64,000 nucleotides of DNA, taken from Calliphora vicina (lineage: Eukaryota; Arthropoda; Insecta; Diptera; Calliphoridae). Positions 34,926-46,025 of the stretch are shown here, one piece after another. The notes beneath the pieces were generated by a model, which searched no databases, was not told the origin of the DNA, and saw only the letters and a list, made by a program, of their open reading frames with translations. The DNA lies in contig NC_088784.1 in the NCBI RefSeq assembly GCF_958450345.1, forward strand, positions 78,083,747-78,147,746, in the 5' to 3' direction. Every line of letters begins with the position of its first letter. The first letter of the stretch is position 1. Both the position numbers and the translations under genes were made by a program.

Positions 34926-35700
34926 CTCGTACTTTTACTCAATTTTTACTTCCCAGCTGTTTTAGGAGACTGTCCCGAACTAGAGATTTTACCTATCACT
35001 TAGGGTGACAACTAGTTATATAAGAAGTTACGTGACTAGTTATTTTCGTACTTTTACTAATTTTTACTTCCCAGCTGTTTTAGGATAATGTCCCAAACTA
35101 GAGAATTTTACCCATCACTTAGGGTGACAACTAGTTATATAAGAAGTTACGTGACTAGTTATTTTATTATGCCCATTTCCTAAGCAGATGATCAATTGAC
35201 CCTATTTTATTACAATGAGACTGTCTGATAGCTGGTCCAAAGTTGTCAATGAACTGGATTCACATATCGGTTACATAGAGCCAGTTATCTTACTAGCTAC
35301 CTAACTGGTTAACTAAAATAGTCAAGACATTAAGACATCCCATAGACAGTCCAATAACCGATTGATTGCAAATAAACCTTCCTTCGACAACTCTTCAATA
35401 GATTACTTTTGGTGGGTAAAATAACTACTTTCTAAAGTGCAGTACAAAATAATAGTTTAAAGTGACTACACTTTAGATTACTAAGAGAAACTTAAGTGAC
35501 ATTTGACTTCACGCTAGGCTACATGGGAAGTCAGATTACTTAAGCAAAAAGCAAATAAACTGTATGAGAACTTTATCAAGATAATTTGTATAAAACCAGT
35601 ATGAACGAATTAAAGTTTAAAGTGACTACACTCTAGATTACTTAGAGATACTTAAGCGACAACTGACTTCACGATAGATTACCTGGGATGTATAATGTAA
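34926..35700 (+). repeat. Family E copy 2, with internal tandem duplication
   Basis: Reverse-oriented counterpart of 29826-30288. The segment from about 34926 to 35048 (TTTACTTCCCAGCTGTTTTA...ACGTGACTAGTTATTTT) is repeated at 35049-35166 with few changes. A second, looser duplication links about 35455-35530 with 35613-35690 (AGTTTAAAGTGACTACAC, GACTTCACG). No coding potential. Confidence 0.82.
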
Positions 35701-35805
35701 CCAATTGACTTCCCTCTGCACTACAAAGAACACTTACATGTCTATAAGGGATACATTGACTACTTGCTTAACTGCTGGGTTCATACTCGTAGTACTAGTG
35801 CACAG

Positions 35806-37640
35806 TGGGGCAGAATCCAAATAAATAATGGAACGGAAATAAATCTGGCGTTTCTAAAACGGCAGCTGCGATCGGGCGTAGCCAAGGAGTATTCGAGTTT
35901 TTGTTATTAAAATGGGCCCTACAAATGCTACAGGGGCGGTGCTATGGGGGCTCAAAGTAGGGTACCTTCGACATGTAAAATTTTTAAACACCTACCATTT
36001 TTTTTTTTTTTGTTTCCCATCCGATTTCAAAAACTTTTATAGTTTTGGAAAGTGCTCTGCCAGGTCTTTAAAAAATATACTTGCGTTTGCTATTAATACC
36101 TTATAATCATTTCAAAATTGAAATTTTAAAATTTTGCCATACCTTTGTCCACTTTTTAGAAAATATAGGTCGTAGTTTTGGACTCGAATTTTTTTTGTGA
36201 GTTAGCCAACTAAATTACAAATAATATATAAAAGATTTCAGAGCAATATCAATTATGGATACAGAAATAAACGATTTTTAATTTAAAAATTCAAAAAATA
36301 TTAGATTTTTCCAGTTTTTTGGACGAAAAGGTCACTAAACTCTTTTTGCATTAAAAAAACTTTCTTTAAGAACATATAACAATTTTATGTTTTTCTGTAA
36401 GAAATCTTTACGCAGAACATTTTGGTATAAAAAACATGTAATATTTTTCAAATATGTCGCCCCTACGCCCTTCAGAATTTGACCTAATTTTTTTTATTTT
36501 AAATTTTAAATTTGGGCCACATGTTCAAAAACCCATCAGAAAATGGAAAGCAGTTTTGGATACCTTGATATGTTTCCTATTTATCCTCAAAGCATTTACC
36601 CAGCTCGAACGGAAATTAAAAATTTAAAAAAATAATAGATTTTTGCTGTTTTTTGTGCGAAAAGGTGACTAAACTCTTGTTTTATTAAAAAAAAACTTTC
36701 TTTAAGAACGTATAACAAAATCATGTTTTTCTGTTAGGTATCTTAAAGGAGAAAATTTTGGTATAAACAAGTAAGAGAGCTATATTCGGCTGTGCCGAAT
36801 CTTATATACCCTTCACCAAATTATACTTTAAAATAAATTTTTAGGTAAACAAAATTTTAATTTTTTTTTTAATTGTTTTTTAATTTTCTTTAAAAAAAAG
36901 TTTTTTCCAAATTTTTTTTTTTTTTTGGAAAAAAAATGTATGACAAAGAAAATTTTTTGATGAAAAAAAAATTTGGGTTAAAAAATATTTTTCCCGATTT
37001 TGACCCATTGTAGGTCCAACTTACTATAACCTTATCTACATCGTTGCAATGGACTTTGAAATATCTATCATTAGATATCCATATTGTCTATATTAATGAC
37101 TTAGTACTCCAGATATAGATCAACTATAGGTCAAAAATCGAGGTTGTCCCGGTTTTTTGCTAATATCTCCGTTATTTATGGACCGATTTTGCTGATTTTA
37201 AATAGCAAACTTCTCGAAAGTATGTCTGGCAGAATTATTGAAGATTTGGATCCCGAAGATATCTGGGATCTTCAGAAAATTGATTTCAACAGACAGACGG
37301 ACAGACAGATGGACGGACATGGCTTAATCGACTCTGCTATCTATAAGGATCCAGAATATATATAGGGTCGGAAATGAAAAATATAGAAATTACAAACGGA
37401 ATGACAAACTTATATATACCATTCTCACGAAGGTGAAGGGTATAAAAACATGTACCTACTCAGAATTTGACCTATTTTTTATCAAAATTTTAAATTTGGG
37501 CCACATGTTCTAAAATCCCAAAGCTGGGATCAGAAAACGGAAAGCAGCTTTGGAAACATTGATGTGTTCCCTACATATCCCCAAAGTATTTTCCTGAAGT
37601 AAATGTGGACCCTATGTGGTATTTTCGCTCAAATTTTTAA
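35806..37640 (+). repeat. Family C copy 3, split by HINE-B copy 6
   Basis: Begins CACAGTGGGGCAGAATCC. The sequence interrupted at 36766 resumes at 37445 (TTTTGGTATAA | AAACATGT). An internal direct duplication joins 36290-36440 with 36610-36766 (AATAATAGATTTTTGCTG, AAAACTTTCTTTAAGAAC). An open frame at 35912-36106 is chance. It lies in opposite orientation to copy 2, with family E between them. Confidence 0.83.
36767..37444 (-). mobile_element. HINE-B copy 6, complete
   Basis: 678 bp. Plus-strand reading is ACAAGTAAGAGAGC, hairpin TTCGGCTGTGCCGAA, TATATACCCTTCACCA, core, CAGACAGACGGACAG tract, then TTCTCACGAAGGTGAAGGGTATA. It sits inside family C copy 3. Comparison with other family C copies gives the empty site TTTTGGTATAAAAAACATG, showing insertion between two identical bases (A/A here, T/T on the element strand) without target duplication. 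Confidence 0.92.
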
Positions 37641-37764
37641 TATGATTGCAAATATGTATTAGGAACAATTTGATCCACATTTATTCCGTCCTATTTTTTT
37701 TATATAAGTTAATTTTTGACCTTACAAAAAAAATTTCAAGTCAATATCTCAATTAGATTAAAAA

Positions 37765-38435
37765 ACAATTAAGAGCGCTATATTCGGCTGTTCCGAATCT
37801 TTTATACCCTTCACCAAATTTATACTTCAAAATACAAAATTTTAAATAATTTTATGTTTACCTATTTTTTTTTCCAAAGTTGTTTTTTTATTTTTTGGAA
37901 ATTTTTTTTTTTAAATTTTGAATTTCATTTTTTTTTTAAATTTTAAAAAATTTTTTTATAGTTTTTTTTTGGTTAAAAAAAATTCGGGTTAAAAAATAAT
38001 TTTTCCGGTTTTGACACATTGTACGTCCAACTTACTATGGTCTTATATACGTCGTTGCGAAGGTCTATGAAATATCTATCATTAGATGTCCATATGGTCT
38101 ATATTAATAACTTAATACTCAAAATTAGGCCAAAAATCGAGGTTGTCCTGGTTTTTTCCTCATATCATAGCCATTTGTGGACCAATTTTGCTGATTTTAA
38201 ATGGAAAACTTTTCGAAAGCAGACCTGACAGAATTTTTAAAGATTTGGATCCCAAAGATATCTGGGGTCTTCAGAAAATTGATTTCAACAGACAGACGGA
38301 CATGGCTTAATCGACTCCTCTATCTATAAGGATCCAGAATATATATACTTCATAGGGTCGAAAAATGATATTGTGGAAATTACAAACGGAATGACAAATT
38401 CAATAGCCACCCTTCTCACGAAGGTGAAGGGTATA
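37765..38435 (-). mobile_element. HINE-B copy 7
   Basis: ACAATTAAGAGCGC, hairpin TTCGGCTGTTCCGAA (one mismatch in the arm), TTATACCCTTCACC, core, AACAGACAGACGGACATGG, then TTCTCACGAAGGTGAAGGGTATA. 671 bp, flanked by A and A. Slightly more diverged at the terminus than copy 6. Confidence 0.88.
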
Positions 38436-38439
38436 ATAA

Positions 38440-38755
38440 CCACTTTAAAACTCCGTCCTTTAAAAATATTGCAATTTTTCATATTTTAGTATAAAATGTC
38501 AAAACCATTGACTTGTTTGTTGAATAAACTTTAAGAAAGTTTATAAAAAAAATTTTATTTTGTAAAATTTATAGCCGATCGCTTTCCAAAAATCGGATGG
38601 AAAACAAAAAATGCCACATTTAGGGCCCATTTTAATAACTTAAACTCAAATACTACTTAGTTACGTCCGCATCAAATTATATTCCATTGGTTCCAGCCTT
38701 TTAGAAATGCGAGATTTATTTCCAAAAAAAATTTGATTCTGTCCCAATGTGTAGT
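38440..38755 (-). repeat. Family C copy 4, partial
   Basis: Carries GCTTTCCAAAAATCGGATGG, GGGCCCATTTTAATAACTTA and GATTCTGTCCCAATGTG, the CACAGTG-side end of the family with changes. Only about 315 bp remain, next to HINE-B copy 7. Confidence 0.75.
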
Positions 38756-39396
38756 GTGTTGTTGTTGTAAATGCACTGCAGCCGAGCACGAGTACAATAA
38801 ATGTAGTAACTCTACAAGTGTAAAGTAAATGTGTTTGTATGACGACAGCATGTACTCTGGTTAAATGTCATGTTGTTTTTGTTGTTGTTGCTGTTGTTTT
38901 GCATAACAAATATTTTAGTGTGATTTAAATGTTGTCATTTTTTCTGTCACATAAACTAATCATTTCTGAGATTTCAGTTTGATTTGAAGACATGTGTTGT
39001 TGGTAAATTAAAAACGAAACTTCCTGATCGTATTAGAGTCTAAATTATGCAAGTTTAGTGGGTGGCAAGGCAGTCACATGTAGTAAAATTTATGAAGAAT
39101 TGAAATGAAATTAAAGGAAATTTACTAACTAACTAATTATGTACAATGATAAATACACATAGATCGAAAACACTCCGAAAAAGCCTAACTCAGTTGTCAA
39201 AAATCTAAGTAGTGAGAAAGTATTAGTAAAAAAAACTATGTGAAACCAAAAACAACAATCATAATATTTTCATTATTTCGGGTGTTGATGGGCGCGACAC
39301 TTTTCTATCGATTTTCATTAAAAAGTCTATTTCGAAAATAATGTCGCTTACGTTATTTTTGCGCTTAGGGCTCTATGTGATTATGTTGAGTATATT
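38756..39396. other. AT-rich intergenic stretch
   Basis: Unique-looking. Contains a GTT-rich tract (GTTGTTTTTGTTGTTGTTG near 38875). No gene or family recognised. Confidence 0.5.
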
Positions 39397-40139
39397 TATA
39401 CCCTACACCACCATAGTGGGGAGGGTATAATGGGTTTGTGCAGATGTTTGTAAAAATATTAGTCTAACACCCACCTTAAAGTATACCGATCGACTTAGAA
39501 TCTCTTTCTGAGTTGATTAAACGATGTCCGTCCGTCCGTCCGTCCGTCTGGTAGGCTGGCTGGCTGTCCATGTAAACCTTGTGCGCAGAGTACAGGTCGC
39601 AATTTTGAAGATATTTCGATGAAATTTGGTACATATTATTTTTTCGGCTCAAGGACCAAGCCTATTGAAACTGGCTGAAATCGGTCCATTATTTCACCTA
39701 GCCCTCATACAAATGTCCTCCCGAAATTGGACTTTATCGGTCATAAATGTTTAATTTATATATGTATCTCCACAAATTCCGCTCCAAATAAGTTTTATAT
39801 ACACAAAATTCATGTCACCAAATTTTGTTACGATCGGTCCATAATTAGTCATAGCTTCCATATAGACCCGCTTCCGAAAATCACTTTAACGTGCATAAAT
39901 CGCTTAAAAATGTTGGTATACTCACAATATTCAACATAAATAACTATCATATAGACATAAATCACACGATCTAATTTTATGGTAATCGGTCCATAATTGG
40001 TCATAGCTCCCATATAAGGCCCACTTCCGAAAATCACTCAAAAATATAAATTATTGAAATTTTAAAAGAAAAATATTTTTACTCATTTACTTGGTGTAGG
40101 GTATTATATGGTCGGGCTTGACCATACTTCCTTACTTGT
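39397..40139 (+). mobile_element. HINE-A copy 5, complete
   Basis: 743 bp from TATACCCTACACCACC to CTTACTTGT. It includes the CCGTCCGTCCGTCCGTC tract, subterminal GGTGTAGGGTATTATATGG and a terminal hairpin with an eroded arm (ATGGTCGGGCTTGACCATA). Flanks are T on both sides. A CGCCC-containing piece near 39450 is deleted (GTTTGTAAAAATATT). Confidence 0.92.
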
Positions 40140-41590
40140 TTGTTTGTGGATTTATATGTAAATAAAATCTATTAAACATTATTGAACCATTTAATCATTA
40201 TTTGTAACCAGTGGTTTTTATTTATTTTATTCTTTTTTTCCAAACTCTTATTTTATTTATGCCTCAAAATTGAATTCTTATTTAAAGCTGAGATCTTCAA
40301 TTTTATGCCATACAAATGTTACAAATATTTATTTATTTTCGTATTTGTTATAGATTTCATTTCATATTTTATGAACCATTAAATTCAAGCATAAAATTTA
40401 CAACTTGATGGATTTTCTTATCACAAGGACATTTTAATAATAAAAAAAAATATACACAACAGCATCATAAAATAAAAATATTGTTTAGCTGTGTTGCCAT
40501 TGAAGACATAATCGTAAAATAAAAGATTAATTTGAAAGATATTTTCGTATTTTGCTTTTTTAATAAGAAAAAAAAAATAAAAAAACAACCAGTTTAGTTA
40601 GGCAGCACTCACTCATTTGGATATAAAGACAATGGAAAATGTTTGAAATTAAATTTTAATTTCAAATATATGGGCTGATTCATTTACTTTTTTTTTTAAT
40701 TTTAAATAAAACACTTAAAATAGAATTTGATGTCTGAAACTTTGTTATGGCCCGAAAGGACAATCTCTGACATTTACTTTTGAAAGATAATTTTAGTTAA
40801 ATATTGGACGCAACTGCGCTGTAGGTGGTCCATTCGTAAAGTCTTTCCAAAGAAAACAATCTTGAGGCGAGATGTCACTCATAGAAAAATTCATAACCAT
40901 TTCAACATTTTTGCAAGGTTTTTAACAATATTATGATCACTGTAATTATGTATATAATTGCGGTAATCATAATATGTTTAAGTTACGATTCACATGAATA
41001 TAGCAATCATATATATGATTGTAGTAATTAAGTATAGCTATGACCTATATTTCAATGTGTTACAAATGGAATGACAAAATCAATATACCCCTCATCTTCA
41101 TTTTGATGGAGGGTATACAAATGTTAAAACTTTTTATAATTTTCATAGAAAACTATTTTCCTGTGTTTACTTATTCCTTGAAAACTTTATTCTTTAACAA
41201 AAATTATAAACTTATCCCCATTTGTTTATTAAATATTAAAGTTAATATTGTGTTAAAATATTTAAAATGGTTTTTATGAGCTTATTTATTTGTTTCTGTT
41301 TATAGATATTTTTTATAAAATTTGTATACATTTTCATTTGATGATTTTGAGTATCAATTCAAGTGAAATGTACTTAAAATAAAATTCAATAATTAATAAA
41401 TTTTCATATTGTTGTAAAGGCAACAAAACGTGTGAATATGATATAAAAAACTAGTATAAATTTATATTAGGGAGGTACTTTTATAGGACATTTTCGATGC
41501 TTCAAAGTCTAAAATATTGAAAAATTTAGAAACATCGGATGACGCTAAGAGGTCGCACATATTATTTGAATTTTCAACTTTGACCAAAAA
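40140..41590. other. AT-rich intergenic stretch with a HINE-B terminal scrap
   Basis: Mostly unique-looking A/T-rich DNA. The piece 41058-41117 (TACAAATGGAATGACAAA ... GATGGAGGGTATA) matches the 5'-terminal part of HINE-B in minus orientation. Open frames at 40182-40382 and 41040-41279 are hydrophobic A/T-rich chance frames. A non-repeated ATATGATTGTAGTAATTA-type alternation occurs near 40940-41030. Confidence 0.5.
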
Positions 41591-42718
41591 ACAAGTAAGA
41601 GTGCTATATTCGGCTGTGCTGAATCTTATATAGCCTTCACCAAATTATACTTCAAAATACAAATTTTAAATATTTTTAGGTAAAAAAAATTTATTGTTTT
41701 TTCCAAGGTTTTATTTTAATTTTTTGGAAAAAAAAATTTTGAATTTTTTTTAAATTTTAAAATTTTTTTTTTATTTTTTCAATTTTTTTTTAATATTTAG
41801 TGAAAAAAAAACTTTTTGTGAAAAAAAAACATTCTGGTTAAAATATATTTTTTTCCGATTTGACCCATTGTATGTCCAACTTACTATACGTCGCACAGTG
41901 GCGCCCGTAGAACAGTGAGGTTGCAAAAATCAGAATTTCATATGCCCCTAAAAAATATTGAATAAACCTCATCAGATTTTTGGTTCAGAAGATATAGCCC
42001 TTCATAGTTGACTGATTTTCAGTTTTAAAATAAACAGACAATTTTTAGGTCCGCTTTCAGATACAATATATCAAAAACTATGTTACTGATCGTCATTATT
42101 TTTGAAACGATAAACAAAAATTGTAGTGTTTGCTTTGTATTCGATATTTACCAACTATACATTTTTTCAATATTTCTCAACTTTGAAGGAAAATAAAAAA
42201 AACTATCAATTTCTATATTTGCCATATGTTCAAAATAAGTTCTTTGATTACTCCTTTACTTAATGCAAAAATTCCCAGCTGCCTGTCCTTGTCCCATTTT
42301 TTGCTAGAGGTAAAATTTTGAAAAAAGACCAAACATTTTTTTTCAAAAAAAAATTTTTTTAATCTTTTCTGGAATAATTTTAAATCATAAAAGACTTTAA
42401 AAAGAAACATAAAAAATTAAAAAATTTTAAAAAATATTTTATTTTACTTCCCATAAAATAGATTTTTCCACAAATTTAAACTTTCATAGGCTGATTAATT
42501 GTCTATCATATGCCTTTTAAATTTGTTGATTAGCTCACTTGGTTAAAAAGTTATGATTTTTGCAACGAAAAAACTCAAATGGCGCCACTGAGCATCGTTA
42601 CAAAGTTCTTTGAAATATCTATCGTTAGATATCCATATTGTCTATGTTAATAACTTAATAATCCAGATATAGATCAAAACTAGGGCAAAAATCGAGGTTG
42701 TCTCGTCTTTTTCCTTAT
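41591..42718 (-). mobile_element. HINE-B copy 8, split by a TIR element and cut by Tc1
   Basis: Starts ACAAGTAAGAGTGC with hairpin TTCGGCTGTGCTGAA and TATATAGCCTTCACCA. Body halves 41591-41895 and 42591-42718 rejoin at ACGTCG / CATCGTTACAAAG when the 695-bp TIR element is removed. The Tc1 element starts at 42720, and no further HINE-B sequence follows it, so the end is lost. Confidence 0.83.
41896..42590. mobile_element. TIR element of 695 bp, ends CAGTGGCGCC
   Basis: Perfect 10-bp terminal inverted repeats CAGTGGCGCC / GGCGCCACTG, with a second matched inverted word GTTGCAAAAATCA about 26 bp inside each end. It lies within HINE-B copy 8. The flanks (ACGTCGCA and AGCATCGT) do not give a clean target duplication. 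A 65-codon open frame inside has no transposase signature. Class uncertain; the CAG start would fit a hAT-like MITE. Confidence 0.75.
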
Positions 42719-42719
42719 A

Positions 42720-43338
42720 CAGTGGGGAGCTCAGATGAGTATATGTTTCTATTTTGTGCACTTCTTATGGAATAAAAGTAAAACTAATAAAGCAAATCCA
42801 AAAATTTTTTCTGTCATTTATTTTATGTTTAATATGTAACAAAATGAATTACAATTCAAAACAAAAAACATTCAGTTCTAAATAAAAAAACAGACAAAAC
42901 TAAAATAACTCGCATGTACTCAATTGTGCACCCCACAATAACTTCAGGGAAGAATTGCATTTTTTAAAAAAAATTTCAAAATTCTTTATTACGTAAATAA
43001 AATTTTACACGCATTGGCATATTTTCTATAAATTTTTCATTAACTTTTTTTGGAATACTCTCCATCTCGTGCTCAATCCGCTGTTAAAGCTCTTACAAAT
43101 TGGTAGGAGTTAATCGGTATTGTTTCAACCGACAATTCACTAAAACACTAAAAATTCACAATAGGATTGAACTCAAGACATTGAGCTGATAACTGCATTA
43201 ATAAGAAATTTTTCTAGGAACACCATTCTTTACGATTTTTGACGTGTGTATTGGGTCACAATCCTATTGATATAGCAAGGCTATATGCCACTCGAAATAT
43301 GTTCTCGAAATCTGCCAATTTCAAATCGATCCCCACTA
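42720..43338 (-). mobile_element. Internally deleted Tc1-like element, 619 bp
   Basis: Ends CAGTGGGGAGC and its near-inverse ATCCCCACTA are each flanked by TA (42718-42719 and 43339-43340), the target duplicated by Tc1/mariner elements. The interior carries a broken Tc1-type transposase on the minus strand (see 42985-43265). Most of the usual 1.6 kb is missing. Confidence 0.8.
42985..43265 (-). pseudogene. Tc1-like transposase pseudogene, C-terminal part
   Basis: Minus-strand translation gives Q-stop-DCDPIHTSKIVKNG, matching the Tc1 QQDNDPKHTSK block that bears the second catalytic Asp. Then come NVLS, a frameshifted FNPIVN (matching the DLNPIEN block), and PTNL..EL, then IPKKVNEKFIENMPMRV, matching the Tc1 C-terminal pattern of I-P, an acidic/basic helix and SMPRR. 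Stops and frameshifts show it is inactive. The DNA-binding half is deleted. Confidence 0.85.
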
Positions 43339-43574
43339 TAACACAAAATACCTACAACCGTCAGAAGTTGTATTTATAATCCTTATTTAGCGTTTATTAG
43401 CAACGAAAACAATTTTTATGATTTTTTGAAATTTAGTTTAAAAAAAGTTTTGAAAATATAAATCTAGCATTTGAGATGTACAAGACATTTTATGATTTTT
43501 TTTGGCATTATGTTATAATGGGTTAATGATGTCAAAAAATGTTTATATTTAAATATCTATGAGTAAATGAAATA

Positions 43575-43735
43575 TTGGGTGTATGACTGAAAAATGCGGA
43601 ATATATATCAAATTTTTAACTTTTATTTTGAAACATTTCTACAATATGAATTTATTAAAAATATTGGCCATTGTTAGCTATGAACTTTCCCATCTTTCTG
43701 GCAACATATGGATCTTAGTATCATGGTATAAACAT
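43575..43735 (-). pseudogene. mariner fragment: last codons and 3' terminal repeat
   Basis: At 43575, just after a TA, TTGGGTGTATGACTGAAAAA looks like a mariner terminal inverted repeat. The region 43640-43710 reads on the minus strand as MLPERWEKFIANNGQYF, matching the C-terminal tail of the 31.9-kb mariner copy at the DNA level (ACAATATRAATTTATT...ATTGTTAGCTATGA). Only about 160 bp remain, with family C following. Confidence 0.75.
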
Positions 43736-43961
43736 TTCCTTCCGGGCTGGGAAAAAACTTTGCGGATAAATAGAGAACACATCAAGATTTCCATATCTGT
43801 TTTCCGTTTTCTGATCCCTGCTTTGGAATTTTAGAAAATGTGGCCCAAATTTGAAATTTTGATAAAAAAAAAATGGTCAAATTCCGAAGGTCGTAAGGGC
43901 GACATATTCAAAAAATTTTACATGTTTTTTTATACCAAAATTACATGTTTTTTATACCAAA

Positions 43962-44692
43962 ACAAGTAAGAAAGTATGGTCGGGCTTCACCACCCTACAC
44001 TAAGTAAAAGAGCAAAAAAATTTTTCTTTTAAAATTTCAATAATTTATATTTTTGAGTGATTTTCGGAAGTGCGCCTTATATGGGAGCTATGACCAATTA
44101 TGGACCGATCACCATGAAATTAGGTCGTGTGATTTATTTCTATATGAAAGTTTACTATGTGAAATTTAGTGAGTATACCAACATTTCTAAGTGATTTATG
44201 CACGTTAAAGTGATTTTCGGAATCGGGTCTATATGGGAGCTATGACTAATTATGGACCGATCGTAACAAAATTTGGTGACATGAATTTTGTATATATAAA
44301 ACATATTTGCAGCGCAATTTGTGGAGATACATTCATAAATTAAATATTTATGACCGATAAAGTCGAATTCCGGAAGGACATTTGTATGGGGGCTAGGTGA
44401 AATAATGGACCGATTTCAGCCAGTTTCAATAGACTTGGTCCTTGGGCCGAAAAAATAATATGTACCAAATTTTATCGAAATATCTTTAAAATTGCGACCT
44501 GTACTCTGTGCACAAGGTTTACATGGACAGCCAGCCAACCAGACGGACGGACGGACATCGTTTAATCGATTCAAAAAGTTATTCTAAGTCGATTGGTATA
44601 CTTTAAGGTGGGTGTTAGACTAATATTTTTGGGCGTTACAAACATCTGCACAAACTCATTATACCCTACCCACTATGGTGGTGTAGGGTATA
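43962..44692 (-). mobile_element. HINE-A copy 6, complete, in family C
   Basis: ACAAGTAAGAAAGTATGGTCGG to GTGTAGGGTATA, 731 bp. The terminal hairpin is eroded by a deletion (GGTCGGGCTTCACCACCC). Comparison with the other family C copies gives the empty site CCAAA|ATGATCTCC, so insertion was between A and A (T/T on the element strand) with no duplication. The CAGACGGACGGACGGACATC tract is present. Confidence 0.92.
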
Positions 44693-44736
44693 ATGATCTC
44701 CGTAATGATACCTTACAGAAAAACATAAAACTGTTA

Positions 44737-44966
44737 AAGTTGGGTCACACATGACAAATATTTGACGAAAAAGACTTAACCACTAAATAAAATACATTTG
44801 AATTCTTTTATTTATTTCAAAAACTTACAAAATAATTTAGTTTTATTTTATTTGATGCTGTTTGATCTTACAAAATAATTGTAAGAGTAAACACGTCAAA
44901 TAAATTTGTGCTAAAAAAGTGGTTACGCTTTTTTGAGCAAATATTTGACATGTGTGACCCTGCCTT
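44737..44966. mobile_element. 230-bp MITE with TA target, in family C
   Basis: TIRs AAGTTGGGTCACACATG and (inverse of the right end) AAGGCAGGGTCACACATG continue into an inverted CAAATATTTG. Flanks are TA on each side. Other family C copies supply the empty site CTGTTA-ATGTTCTTAAAG. TA duplication suggests Tc1/mariner-type mobilisation; a TTA duplication cannot be excluded from the sequence. No coding capacity. Confidence 0.85.
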
Positions 44967-45548
44967 TAGATGTTCTTAAAGAAAGTTTTTTTTTAATAAT
45001 AACAAGAGCTATGTCACCTTTTCGCCCAAAAAACTGGAAAAAATCTACTATTTTTTGAATTTTTAAATTGAAAATCGTTTAGTTTTGGATCCATTATTTA
45101 TATTGCTCTGAAATCTTTTGTATATTATTGATAATTTAGTTGTCTATCTAACAAAAATAATTCGAGTATATTCGGTTCAAAACTACAACCTATATTTTTA
45201 AAAAGCGGAACAAGGTAATGCAAAATTTTAAAATTTCAGTTTTGAAATGCCTATAAGATATAAATAGCAAACACAAGCATGTTTTATCAAGATCTAGCCA
45301 AGCGCTTTCCAAAAATATAAAAGTCTTTGAAATCGGATGGGAAACAAAATAAATGTGGGTGTTTAAAAATTTTACATGTCGAAGGCACCCTACTTTGAGC
45401 CCCCTAGCGCCGCCCCTGAAGCAGTTGTTGGGTCTATTTTATTACCTTGGATTTGAATACTCCTTGGCTACGCCCACGCCAAATTGTATCGAGATCGGCT
45501 GTTTAGAAATCCCAGATTTATTTATTTCCAAAAAATGTTGATTCTACT

Positions 45549-46025
45549 CGGGGCTAAATCTGGTGAATAGTCTAATTCACGGATTTTTTTTCATGAGAAC
45601 TGCACATGTGTGTAGTCTTCTTTTGTGCAAACGATTGTGAGCAAGCTTTCTCATACCAAACTGATCGTTCAAAATTGAAATCACTGATCCATTTGAGATT
45701 CATATGACTTCCACAATCTCTTGCACCTTCAATCTGCGATCGGCCAAAACCATATCGAGCATTTGTTCAAGTGTTTCGGTTATAGAGTCCTCAACTGTGA
45801 GTCCAGAACGTTGGGGATCTTCCGCAATCGTACGACCACAGCGAAATTCAGTAAAGCACTTTTTTACAATTGAAATTGATGGTGGGAACGTATCTATCAA
45901 GCATAGCCTTGGTGAGTGATTGTTTTTTTCCGCAAAAAATAATACTTAATGAGCACACGAAATTCAGTTATTTCCAATTTCTCCTCAAGTCACTAGGTAG
46001 TCTGCTATCAATAGCTGTCAAACAC
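45549..46025 (-). pseudogene. mariner transposase pseudogene, N-terminal part with large deletion
   Basis: Minus-strand reading in two frames gives TEFRVLIKYYFLRKK, then PPSISIVKKCFTEFRCGRTI, DPQRSGLTVED, DMVLADRRLKVQEIVEVI, a stop, ISNGSVISILNDQFGMRKL, and then abruptly DYSPDLAPS. The first blocks are the paired helix-turn-helix region of mariner transposases, and SPDLAPS is the third catalytic block, so the central part is deleted. Frameshift near 45895 and several stops. The subfamily looks different from or unsampled in the other fragments. Confidence 0.9.

Larger units (their letters stand above)
43736..45548 (-). repeat. Family C copy 5, carrying two insertions
   Basis: Family C words appear in three collinear blocks: 43736-43961, 44693-44736 and 44967-45548. 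They are separated by HINE-A copy 6 and a 230-bp MITE. A 22-bp direct duplication of TTACATGTTTTTTATACC lies at 43918-43961. It is cut at about 45549 by mariner sequence before its CACAGTG end (GATTCTACTC remains). Confidence 0.82.

Noticed and set aside
40800..40880. Possible transposase remnant around CGCAACTGCGCTGTAGGTGG.
   Set aside because: No translated motif of a known transposase could be identified on either strand.
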